DNA of 7,221 bases from JAABRU01 sp050180235. GTDB lineage: Bacteria; Desulfobacterota; Desulfobacteria; Desulfobacterales; Desulfococcaceae. The notes under the pieces were generated by a model. That model ran no database searches, had not been told where the DNA came from, and saw only the letters and a list, made by a program, of their open reading frames with translations. Each line of letters opens with the position of its first letter. Position 1 is the stretch's first letter. Where the stretch lies: assembly GCA_050180235.1 (NCBI GenBank), contig JBFXEJ010000176.1, positions 1 to 7,221 of the forward strand, written 5' to 3'. Shown piece after piece: positions 1 to 4,003 of this stretch. Position numbers and translations under genes: made by a program.

Positions 1-102
1 ACGATCTGTTTTTCAAAGAACGGAGACATACATGACAATGTTATCGGGATGTATATCAACCGCTATTATTTTCAGAAAGGGTTATATTCGGAAGCAGTAT
101 AA
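1..102 (+). CDS. IS1-family transposase InsB-like, C-terminal fragment
   Basis: Frame 1 is open from the window start to a TAA at 100-102 and gives 33 residues beginning TICFSKNGDIHDNVIGMYIN. This matches the C-terminal signature of IS1 InsB, remembered as SFSKSVELHDKVIGHYLN: FSK, then IH/LH-D-x-VIG-x-Y-x-N. In IS1 this segment follows the catalytic glutamate of the DDE transposase. The fragment is cut by the window edge and is not evidence that the gene itself is broken. It sits 81 bases left of the transposase of a second, more divergent IS1-like element, whose own equivalent segment reads TYCFSKDRGIHEAVTYFTMY. Confidence 0.72.
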   Translation, partial: TICFSKNGDIHDNVIGMYINRYYFQKGLYSEAV

Positions 103-124
103 TCAACGGATTTGACCCACTACC
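1..124 (+). mobile_element. Right-hand end of a classical IS1-family insertion sequence (partial)
   Basis: The window opens inside an IS1-type element. The end of its transposase is followed, 22 bases after the stop codon, by a terminus ending at 124. Read inward on the minus strand, the terminus is GGTAGTGGGTCAAATCCGTT, then GATTATAC. This follows the remembered E. coli IS1 right repeat (GGTAATGACTCCAACTTACT, then GATAG), sharing GGTA.TG..TC.AA and TGAT. The left part of the element lies outside the window, so its length and target duplication cannot be checked. The tip position is inferred from the GGT start typical of IS1. Confidence 0.7.
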
Positions 125-165
125 AATCTGTTCTCCCTTCTGATATATCCTTTTACCTGCTTACA
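125..165. other. Short spacer between two insertion sequences
   Basis: These 41 bases lie between the inferred tip of the first IS1-type element and the target duplication of the second. No gene or motif is seen. The target duplication of the left element should begin at about 125 (aatctgtt), but its partner is outside the window. Confidence 0.5.
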
Positions 166-173
166 CAAAATTT
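166..173. repeat. Left 8-bp target-site duplication of the complete IS
   Basis: CAAAATTT directly abuts the left tip of the element and is repeated exactly at 1400-1407, directly abutting the right tip. Duplications of 8-9 bp are usual for IS1-family transposition. An exact match at the exact edges of the inverted repeats fixes the element boundaries and suggests a fairly recent insertion. Confidence 0.88.
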
Positions 174-196
174 CCTTGTGTCCTAATCCCGTTGAA
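174..196 (+). repeat. IS left terminal inverted repeat
   Basis: This is the 23-bp terminal repeat. The outer 10 bp CCTTGTGTCC and the inner 6 bp GTTGAA pair with 1399-1377 in reverse complement, and the central 7 bp do not match. The two conserved blocks with a variable middle look like separate cleavage and transposase-binding segments; that reading is inference. The transposase TAG lies within it. Confidence 0.85.
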
Positions 197-986
197 CAAC
201 CGGGTATGTAATCCATTCCCAAAGCGACCATACATGATCAGTCAGCCCGGCTGCCATTGCCGGAGTCATGCCCTGCCCGTCTTTCCGGCGGAGAGTTCTT
301 ACCTCCCAGCAGAAATTATAACTGTACATGGTAAAATATGTGACCGCTTCATGAATACCCCGGTCTTTTGAAAAGCAGTATGTCTTCCGTACCTTCCGGG
401 AGTTCCGGTTTCTGTCTGTCCCGTTGTTCCGTTCAATGAAAGCCGTATTGACCTGACTGCTCACTGATGATTTCTCCAACGCCTTTCTGACACTCTCATC
501 AGTACCGAAAACCGTTCTGAATTCAATTTTTACCACCCGGCCGTTCTCACGGGTTTTATGAACAGTCGCATAACTGATATTTTTCGGCGCCTCCAAACAG
601 GGATTCTTCGGGCGTCCGGGTTTTCCGGTCCGGGGAGGTACAAATTCCCTTCCGTATACATTGAGAATTGCTGTTTTGTAAGGTTTATATTCATCACTGG
701 TGATGAGTCCGATTTTATTGGCGTCAGTGCGTTTCTGAAACTCACTCACTGCCTTTTCAGCATTTTCAGCGGTTCTCTTCCCGGGGACAACAGCAATCAC
801 CAGGCGGTGTTCCGGGTCATAGGCAACATGATCCCAATTATCCCCCTTACCGTTATCCGCAGGGTCTTCCGGGTTGCAGTTCTTTTCTTTTTTTCCCGCA
901 AAAGACCACTTCTCATCAAACTGTCCTTCCCGGGTCTCAGGGGGAAAAAGATACCAGGCCGTCGTGAAGATTTTCTGAATGCTCAC
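183..986 (-). CDS. IS1-like transposase, DDE catalytic frame (downstream frame)
   Basis: This is the catalytic half of the transposase. Counting from the GTG at 986-984, D24 sits in FDEKW, D98 in TSDEYKPYK and E185 in NTAFIERNNGTDR, so the DDE triad is intact. The end carries the CFSKDRGIHEA segment seen in IS1 transposases. There is no good ribosome-binding site before the GTG, and the first 16 residues look like out-of-frame leader. The real protein most likely begins in the upstream frame (1290-937) and joins here at E17 (ETREGQFDEKW) by a +1 shift at 941-937. That would give one protein of about 368 residues: zinc finger, HTH, then catalytic domain. In the related single-frame transposases I remember, this junction reads FSP-x-TREVQFDEKW in one frame. 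Without frameshifting, the frame is effectively untranslated. Confidence 0.85.
   Translation of the reverse strand: MSIQKIFTTAWYLFPPETREGQFDEKWSFAGKKEKNCNPEDPADNGKGDNWDHVAYDPEHRLVIAVVPGKRTAENAEKAVSEFQKRTDANKIGLITSDEYKPYKTAILNVYGREFVPPRTGKPGRPKNPCLEAPKNISYATVHKTRENGRVVKIEFRTVFGTDESVRKALEKSSVSSQVNTAFIERNNGTDRNRNSRKVRKTYCFSKDRGIHEAVTYFTMYSYNFCWEVRTLRRKDGQGMTPAMAAGLTDHVWSLWEWITYPVVQRD
937..949 (-). promoter_or_regulatory. Frame junction: T5C5-TGA (possible +1 frameshift site)
   Basis: On the coding strand a run of five T and five C (949-940) is followed by TGA. The upstream frame reads TCC CCC TGA and the downstream frame reads CCC CCT GAG. Re-pairing of the proline tRNA from CCC to CCT at the slow stop codon would join SFSP to ETREG exactly. 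This resembles the prfB (CTT TGA) and antizyme (TCC TGA) type of +1 site, whereas classical IS1 uses a -1 shift on an A6C run. Equally possible is a one-base C insertion that broke a single-frame transposase, because four C's would restore one frame. Confidence 0.55.
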
Positions 987-1290
987 CTTCAGGCCTGCTG
1001 AAACGCACGACCGTATCTTTGTTTACACCGGTAAGACGGGCTGTTTTCCGGACTCCGCATCCTTCCTGAATGTGCCGCAGGACGGATTCGACTTTTTCTT
1101 CCGGCAGACGGGCTCCGAACAGTGCTGTTCCTTTCCGTTCGGAAAAACGTGCCCGGCAGGTCCGGCAGTATAATAATCTGCGTTTTTTATCTTTGCCATA
1201 ATGCATGCATACTGTCAGATTACCTGCGCCGCGTTTGCCGAAATCGGGACATTTTTCATTCTGACAGCAAAAATGTGAGAGATCTTTCAT
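937..1290 (-). CDS. IS1-like transposase, N-terminal zinc-finger and HTH frame (InsA-like)
   Basis: This 117-residue product is the DNA-binding part of the transposase. C8/C9 and C14, with C42 and C45 (YCRTCRARFSERKGT), form an InsA-like zinc finger. Residues about 62-99 (LPEEKVESVLRHIQEGCGVR onward, to VNKDTVVRFSR) read as a helix-turn-helix of the IS1 type. The ATG at 1290-1288 is preceded by AGGGA at short spacing and GGAGG further upstream. The frame ends SFSP-stop, where coding-strand TTTTTCCCCC runs into TGA (939-937). A +1 slip from CCC to CCT leads directly into the catalytic frame. Produced alone, the product would resemble IS1 InsA, which acts as a repressor; that role here is inference. 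Confidence 0.82.
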   Translation of the reverse strand: MKDLSHFCCQNEKCPDFGKRGAGNLTVCMHYGKDKKRRLLYCRTCRARFSERKGTALFGARLPEEKVESVLRHIQEGCGVRKTARLTGVNKDTVVRFSRPEGEHSENLHDGLVSFSP

Positions 1291-1376
1291 TTTCCCTGCA
1301 TACCTCCGAACAAAAAAATTGCATTTTCATCTGTTCACCGGTATTATTGTAAAATATATGCAAAAAAATCTCACAT

Positions 1377-1399
1377 TTCAACACTTCCCGGACACAAGG
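1377..1399 (-). repeat. IS right terminal inverted repeat
   Basis: This is the partner of the left repeat at 174-196: outer GGACACAAGG (1390-1399) and inner TTCAAC (1377-1382), with the same 7-base unmatched middle. The transposase promoter should lie between this repeat and the ATG at 1290. That stretch is A/T-rich, but no promoter could be fixed with confidence. Confidence 0.85.
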
Positions 1400-1407
1400 C
1401 AAAATTT
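1400..1407. repeat. Right 8-bp target-site duplication of the complete IS
   Basis: CAAAATTT is identical to 166-173 and directly abuts the right tip of the element. Removing 174-1407 would restore the pre-insertion sequence, in which no gene appears to have been interrupted. Confidence 0.88.
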
Positions 1408-1455
1408 CAAAATCTGCGAAATATGTTCCGGATTCCGGTTTCTGTTGAAAACAGC

Positions 1456-1490
1456 CGTTCTGAAGCCTTGATAATCAAGGCTTCAGAACG
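1456..1490. terminator. 17-bp-stem hairpin downstream of the minus-strand operon
   Basis: The arms 1456-1472 and 1474-1490 (CGTTCTGAAGCCTTGAT and its exact complement) are perfect with one base between them, so the real loop would be about 3-5 nt. It lies 76 bases past the stop codon of the 121-aa gene on the minus strand. On that strand it is followed only by a short GCTGTTTTC tract, so the U-tail is weak. It is probably a transcription terminator or a 3' end-protecting hairpin, possibly acting in both directions. A second, smaller hairpin (CTGTT/AACAG, 1442-1454) directly follows it on the minus strand. Confidence 0.5.
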
Positions 1491-1525
1491 CTGGTTCCTT
1501 ATTTGCTCTGTACGGGGCGATCTCC

Positions 1526-1554
1526 GGCATGTCCATACCGGAACATGCCTTTTT
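1526..1554 (+). terminator. Hairpin with T-run (plus-strand terminator shape)
   Basis: GGCATGT (1526-1532) pairs with ACATGCC (1543-1549), extended by TCC/GGA with a bulge, and T5 follows at 1550-1554. The shape is that of an intrinsic terminator for plus-strand transcription, yet no plus-strand gene is seen upstream. It lies just after the stop codon of the minus-strand 121-aa gene, so it may instead block read-through towards the operon from the transposon side. That role is inference. Confidence 0.4.
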
Positions 1555-1565
1555 CCATCTGCCGT

Positions 1566-1931
1566 TTATTCGTCTTCCTTGCTGATTTTGCCTTCTTTGA
1601 TCAGCAGATCCCGGTACCAGCAGGAAAATTCATACATTCCCCGGAACCGGTCATCATCGTTCATGATGCCCAGACAGAGTTCCAGCACACCTGAGCCGTA
1701 TGCGTTGCTGTATCCTTCCAGTTTCCGGGTATGGAGAAAATCTCTGACCAGCATCTGGGTGGTGCGTTTGGACTGATCCCGCCTGATGTCAATGGGATCC
1801 TTGGGTTCTGCAAAGGGATCCCATTTTTCATATCCCACTTTGTCACGAATGTATTTCTGCCGTCTGGGAGCCATCTGGTCAAATACGGCTTTTTTCCGTT
1901 CTTCGGCTTCTTCGGGAGATATTTTATTCAT
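1566..1931 (-). CDS. Conserved small protein coupled to the YkgJ-family gene (unknown function)
   Basis: The product is a 121-residue soluble, charged protein with no signal peptide or membrane segment. The start is the ATG at 1931-1929, preceded by GGAGG about 7 bases upstream. Longer in-frame starts lie inside the neighbouring gene and lack such a site. The start overlaps the end of the YkgJ-family gene by 8 bases (ATGAATAA), a layout typical of translational coupling. Visible segments are a basic, lysine-rich N-terminus, a WDPFAEPKDPIDIRRD stretch in the middle, and a C-terminal FRGMYEFSCWYRDLL stretch. I remember similar small proteins in delta-proteobacteria with the WDPF..PKDPID and YSNAYG...ALGI patterns, but no assigned function. 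The tight coupling suggests the two proteins work together. Confidence 0.85.
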   Translation of the reverse strand: MNKISPEEAEERKKAVFDQMAPRRQKYIRDKVGYEKWDPFAEPKDPIDIRRDQSKRTTQMLVRDFLHTRKLEGYSNAYGSGVLELCLGIMNDDDRFRGMYEFSCWYRDLLIKEGKISKEDE

Positions 1932-2604
1932 TTTTCTCCTCCGGTTTTGCAATGCCCATATAGTCCTCGTCATATACTGTCAGAAGCGACATGGACAGAG
2001 GAACCAGCATCTCTTTCATTTTGATATGTTTCGATCCAAGCGCCTTCACCATGTCTCCGGATATTTCATACAGACGGGTATGAAGGGTGTCCAGATTGAC
2101 TGTGGGATAGGGTTCTCCGGGTTTGAACGCGGATTTGGCGCAGGTATGCCCTTTTCCGCTGATGGCTGTGGGAATGCCGTAAAGTCTGCATGTAATGGGA
2201 CGAAATTCATACAAATCGCACTTTTCCGCTTCACTGAGCAGCGGACAGCGGATGCGCTCTTTTCCCACATCCGCAATAATTTCTGCTTCCGGTTTCCCTT
2301 CCTGCAACTGCCTGTAGGCGTTTTTCTTGATTTTGTAAACCAGCCGATCCGCTTTGTTGGCCTTTTCCAGCATTTGGGATTTTTCCGTTTCCATTTCCTT
2401 TTTCCCGAATTTCTGATGAAACTGATGATTGATATACAAAGCCTCAATCAGCGTCAGATCAAATACCGCATGGCAGCAGTCCGAACATGTCACCTCACAT
2501 TTCACACAATCCGGATACTGGTTTCGCACCCGCTCAAACGTGGCATCAACGGCTGCCACCAGTTGCTCGTATCTTTTGAAATACGGCGTAAAATCAAAAT
2601 CCAT
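1924..2604 (-). CDS. YkgJ-family cysteine-cluster protein
   Basis: This 226-residue protein carries the YkgJ-type metal-binding signature. Cysteines occur at 33, 36, 40, 43 and 44 (CVKCEVTCSDCC), followed by AVFDLTLIEALYI, then C120 (RCPLL), C129 (KCDLYEFRP), C139 (ITCRLYGIP) and C155. The family is thought to bind zinc or an iron-sulfur cluster, but the reaction and partners are not established. Residues about 66-110 are lysine/glutamate-rich and probably helical. No signal peptide is seen, so it is likely cytoplasmic. The start is the ATG at 2604-2602, with AAAGGAG 7 bases upstream. An overlapping ATG four bases earlier is out of frame and stops at once. It is the first gene of a two-gene minus-strand operon that reads away from the parS-like array. 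Confidence 0.9.
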   Translation of the reverse strand: MDFDFTPYFKRYEQLVAAVDATFERVRNQYPDCVKCEVTCSDCCHAVFDLTLIEALYINHQFHQKFGKKEMETEKSQMLEKANKADRLVYKIKKNAYRQLQEGKPEAEIIADVGKERIRCPLLSEAEKCDLYEFRPITCRLYGIPTAISGKGHTCAKSAFKPGEPYPTVNLDTLHTRLYEISGDMVKALGSKHIKMKEMLVPLSMSLLTVYDEDYMGIAKPEEKNE

Positions 2605-2727
2605 TCATTTGCTCCTTTAGGGGCGGACTGATTTGTGTCCACTTTATTTTTATGTATTTACAGAAAATAATAAATCCGGAGTCTGAAAATTATCTTTGGT
2701 ACTCCGAATAAGATTTTTTGTTTTAAA

Positions 2728-2743
2728 TGTTCCACGTAGAACA
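2728..2743. promoter_or_regulatory. parS-like site 1, one mismatch
   Basis: TGTTCCACGTAGAACA differs from the perfect palindrome at one core base (CACGTA instead of CACGTG). It is the outermost site on the YkgJ side, and its flanks do not belong to the tandem repeat. Confidence 0.55.
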
Positions 2744-2756
2744 AGCAATATGCTTA

Positions 2757-2798
2757 TGGATGAATAACCTATGGATTCATCCATAGGTTATTCATCCA
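2757..2798. repeat. Long palindrome, 20-bp perfect stem with 2-nt centre
   Basis: The arm 2757-2776 is the exact reverse complement of 2779-2798, with only TC between them. This could extrude as a cruciform or form a strong RNA hairpin. The outer part contains GGTTATTCATCCA, which recurs nearby. TCATCCACA at 2792-2800 differs at one base from the DnaA box TTATCCACA. There is no T-run after either arm, so a terminator is less likely than a structural or protein-binding element. Confidence 0.75.
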
Positions 2799-2810
2799 CA
2801 GGTTACTGTT

Positions 2811-2830
2811 CCTATGGATGAATCCATAGG
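2811..2830. repeat. Second, shorter copy of the palindrome
   Basis: CCTATGGAT (2811-2819) and ATCCATAGG (2822-2830) pair around GA. It is followed by TTATTCAT, so it repeats the inner part of the 2757-2798 palindrome with the 2-nt centre inverted (GA for TC). This suggests duplication with an inversion of the centre. Confidence 0.7.
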
Positions 2831-2836
2831 TTATTC

Positions 2837-2856
2837 ATTTCATTCATCCATGAAAT
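2837..2856. repeat. Third small hairpin beside parS-like site 2
   Basis: ATTTCAT (2837-2843) pairs with ATGAAAT (2850-2856) around TCATCC. The right arm runs directly into the parS-like site at 2857, sharing its AAT flank. Confidence 0.5.
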
Positions 2857-2872
2857 TGTTCCACGTGGAACA
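2857..2872. promoter_or_regulatory. parS-like site 2 (perfect), inside a 22-bp palindrome
   Basis: TGTTCCACGTGGAACA is a perfect 16-bp palindrome matching the chromosomal parS pattern TGTTnCACGTGnAACA. Here the symmetry extends by AAT/ATT on each side, so 2854-2875 is a 22-bp perfect palindrome. It stands outside the tandem repeat and may be the ancestral copy; that is inference. Confidence 0.7.
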
Positions 2873-2902
2873 ATTCATTTTTGGTGTTCCATAAATTTCA
2901 GA

Positions 2903-2918
2903 TGTTCCACGTGGAACA
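2903..2918. promoter_or_regulatory. parS-like site 3 (perfect), repeat unit 1
   Basis: A perfect TGTTCCACGTGGAACA near the start of the first 117-bp repeat unit. It lies 46 bases after site 2, start to start. Confidence 0.7.
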
Positions 2919-2923
2919 TTTTT

Positions 2924-2990
2924 AACCACGAACTTCACGAATCGTATGAATCACATGAACTGCACAAAAAAATTCTTGTCATTCGTGGTT
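2924..2990. repeat. AACCACGAA / TTCGTGGTT hairpin, unit 1
   Basis: A 9-bp stem (2924-2932 with 2982-2990) encloses an imperfect, CACGAA/TTCGTG-like interior. It belongs to a type of intergenic repeat I remember as widespread in environmental bacteria. The interior here differs from the other two units at a few positions (ATTCTTGTCATTCG). Confidence 0.65.
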
Positions 2991-3019
2991 TATCCGGGCA
3001 ATGCCTGCTTCATTTCAGA

Positions 3020-3035
3020 TGTTCCACGTGGAACA
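3020..3035. promoter_or_regulatory. parS-like site 4 (perfect), repeat unit 2
   Basis: A perfect TGTTCCACGTGGAACA, exactly 117 bases after site 3, in the second tandem unit. Confidence 0.7.
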
Positions 3036-3040
3036 TTTTT

Positions 3041-3107
3041 AACCACGAACTTCACGAATCGTATTAATCGCATGAACTGCACAAAAAAATTCGTGTGATT
3101 CGTGGTT
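3041..3107. repeat. AACCACGAA / TTCGTGGTT hairpin, unit 2
   Basis: A 9-bp stem (3041-3049 with 3099-3107), 117 bases from the unit 1 hairpin. The right arm contains the ATTCGTGTGATTCGTGG pattern typical of this repeat type. Confidence 0.65.
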
Positions 3108-3136
3108 TATCCGGGCAATGCCTGCTTCATTTCAGA

Positions 3137-3152
3137 TGTTCCACGTGGAACA
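3137..3152. promoter_or_regulatory. parS-like site 5 (perfect), repeat unit 3
   Basis: A perfect TGTTCCACGTGGAACA, exactly 117 bases after site 4, in the third tandem unit. Confidence 0.7.
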
Positions 3153-3157
3153 TTTTT

Positions 3158-3215
3158 AACCACGAATTGCACGAACTGCACAAAAAAATTCGTGTGATTC
3201 GTGTGATTCGTGGTT
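3158..3215. repeat. AACCACGAAT / ATTCGTGGTT hairpin, unit 3
   Basis: A 10-bp stem (3158-3167 with 3206-3215) with a shorter interior than units 1 and 2. The right arm holds two GATTCGTGT-type repeats. The interior shortening accounts for the 108-bp length of this unit. Confidence 0.65.
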
Positions 3216-3244
3216 TATCCGGGCAATGCCTGCTCCATTTCAGA

Positions 3245-3260
3245 TGTTCCACGTGGAACA
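3245..3260. promoter_or_regulatory. parS-like site 6 (perfect), partial repeat unit 4
   Basis: A perfect TGTTCCACGTGGAACA, 108 bases after site 5. Repeat homology stops right after the site (the next bases are CTGCC), so this marks the end of the array on the side of the plus-strand genes. Confidence 0.7.
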
Positions 3261-3531
3261 CTGCCTGTTATGTTCCTCTTTCAGCAAACATCATTATTAT
3301 AGTGCCTTTTCCGGATAAATGCAAAACATATTGAATTCTGTCTTCCAAATTTTTCCCCATCAATTGCCGGGCAAATCTGGACGGAATAAATGATCATGCT
3401 TGCATGAGAGAGTGGAAAATGATAGGATTTCCCTGTTTTCATTGACAGTATCTGTTACAGAGAGATCAGAATCACTTTTTTCACAGACAAAACGGCTGGG
3501 AAATCCTGCCGCTTCCATGAAAGGAGGAAGT

Positions 3532-3942
3532 ATGCCCTGGGTATATGATCCGCATTCCGGCGGAGTGAAAATTCCGGAGAGAAGCAAGGAAAGAATCAGA
3601 AAAAGAATACTGGATTATGCACAGGAACATTATGCCGGTAAATACACACGCATTGATGTCCGTTTCAAGGGAGTTTTCTGTTATATTGATGCCTATACGG
3701 AACCTGAAGTGGCTGATAATTTTCCGCCTCCGGGATGGGATGAAACACGGGAACAGTGTATTGAAAGAATGAGGAACATCCCAACGCACCTGTGCAGGCT
3801 CCGCCATTTTTCCGAAGACAGTTGGAGCCTTGCTTTTTACACATACAGCAATGAAAAATATGAACCGGCAGTTTTCCCTACCGGTTCGTTCACAGGAACT
3901 CCGGAGGAAGGATTTGAAGTCGGAGCAATGTATCTTCAATAG
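3532..3942 (+). CDS. Conserved orphan protein of 136 residues (MPWVYDPHSGG family)
   Basis: The product is a 136-residue soluble protein with no signal peptide or membrane segment. The start is the ATG at 3532, directly behind a strong AAGGAGG (3521-3527). The frame is open further up to 3400, but that extension has no such site and reads as non-coding. The N-terminus MPWVYDPHSGGVKIP, the centre YAGKYTRIDVRFKGVFCYID, the PPPGW...TRE segment, PTHLCRLRHF, and the C-terminus YTYSNEKYEP...F.GTPEEGF.VGA.YLQ match a conserved family I remember from delta-proteobacteria and other environmental bacteria, without known function. Conservation up to the last residue suggests a compact single domain. C68-type free cysteines are few, and no catalytic motif is evident. 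The large exported-protein gene follows after 61 bases on the same strand with no clear terminator between, so co-transcription is possible. Confidence 0.88.
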   Translation: MPWVYDPHSGGVKIPERSKERIRKRILDYAQEHYAGKYTRIDVRFKGVFCYIDAYTEPEVADNFPPPGWDETREQCIERMRNIPTHLCRLRHFSEDSWSLAFYTYSNEKYEPAVFPTGSFTGTPEEGFEVGAMYLQ

Positions 3943-4003
3943 AGATTCTGCTTTGATCAGGAATCGGGCCGTCCAAAAAAACCATGACTGAAAGGGGAAA
4001 ACC

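Larger units (their letters stand above)
174..1399 (-). mobile_element. Complete IS1-like insertion sequence, 1226 bp, two-frame transposase
   Basis: The tips are perfect 10-bp inverted repeats: CCTTGTGTCC at 174-183 and GGACACAAGG at 1390-1399. After a non-matching 7-base block, a second matched block follows on each side (GTTGAA at 191-196 and TTCAAC at 1377-1382), so the full repeat is 23 bp with 16 matches. Both ends are flanked by the same 8-bp duplication. Inside are a zinc-finger/HTH frame (1290-937) and a DDE frame (986-183), both on the minus strand. The transposase stop codon (185-183) falls inside the left repeat. The catalytic layout is that of the IS1 family, but the tips do not begin with the GGT of classical IS1, so this is a divergent subgroup. 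Confidence 0.9.
2895..3236. repeat. Tandem repeat, units of 117, 117 and 108 bp, each starting with a parS-like site
   Basis: The units are 2895-3011, 3012-3128 and 3129-3236, and a fourth partial unit runs from 3237 to 3260. Each begins ATTTCAGA, then the 16-bp parS-like site, then a hairpin region, and ends TTTATCCGGGCAATGCCTGC. Units 1 and 2 differ at 4 of 117 positions by eye. Unit 3 is 9 bp shorter in the hairpin region. The fourth unit keeps only the start and the parS-like site. The near identity points to recent tandem duplication, or to copies kept alike by recombination. Confidence 0.85.
2605..3531. other. 927-bp divergent intergenic region with parS-like sites, palindromes and tandem repeats
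   Basis: No convincing gene lies here. The stretch separates the minus-strand YkgJ operon from the plus-strand 136-aa gene. It holds, in order, an A/T-rich upstream region for the YkgJ gene (2605-2727), six TGTTCCACGTGGAACA-type sites (2728-3260), a cluster of long palindromes (2757-2856), a three-unit tandem repeat with inner hairpins (2895-3236), and a plain leader of about 270 bases before the plus-strand gene. Short open frames in the repeats, including the NHELHEL/IRVIRG-type peptide, are a by-product of the hairpin repeats. Confidence 0.8.

Noticed and set aside
1287..1301. Mini-frame ATG CAG GGA AAA TGA before the first transposase frame
   Set aside because: It has only four codons, with the SD too close to its ATG. 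It is likely a by-product of the leader sequence.
1786..2631. 281-residue open frame on the plus strand
   Set aside because: It is antisense to the YkgJ-family gene and its partner. It is phenylalanine-rich and has no domain, whereas the minus strand carries the nine-cysteine signature and coupled SD sites.
2757..2872. Full oriC call
   Set aside because: Only one near-match to a DnaA box (TCATCCACA) was found. There is no dnaA, dnaN, gidA or parAB gene and no box cluster, so only the parS-like array is reported.
2895..3236. CRISPR array
   Set aside because: The repeats are long tandem units that are nearly identical throughout, with no short repeats separated by unique spacers and no cas genes.
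3095..3334. 79-residue frame with NHELHEL...IRVIRG peptide
   Set aside because: This peptide pattern arises from translating the AACCACGAA/TTCGTGGTT hairpin repeats. The frame crosses the tandem units and has no ribosome-binding site.
3364..3472. Promoter candidates TTGCCG-N17-TAAATG (3364-3392) and TTGACA at 3442 with a poor -10
   Set aside because: Each has only one acceptable half, so neither is reliable enough to annotate.
3400..3531. 44-residue N-terminal extension of the 136-aa protein
   Set aside because: The strong AAGGAGG lies just before the ATG at 3532, and the family I remember starts MPWVYDPHSGG. The extension has no SD and no motif.
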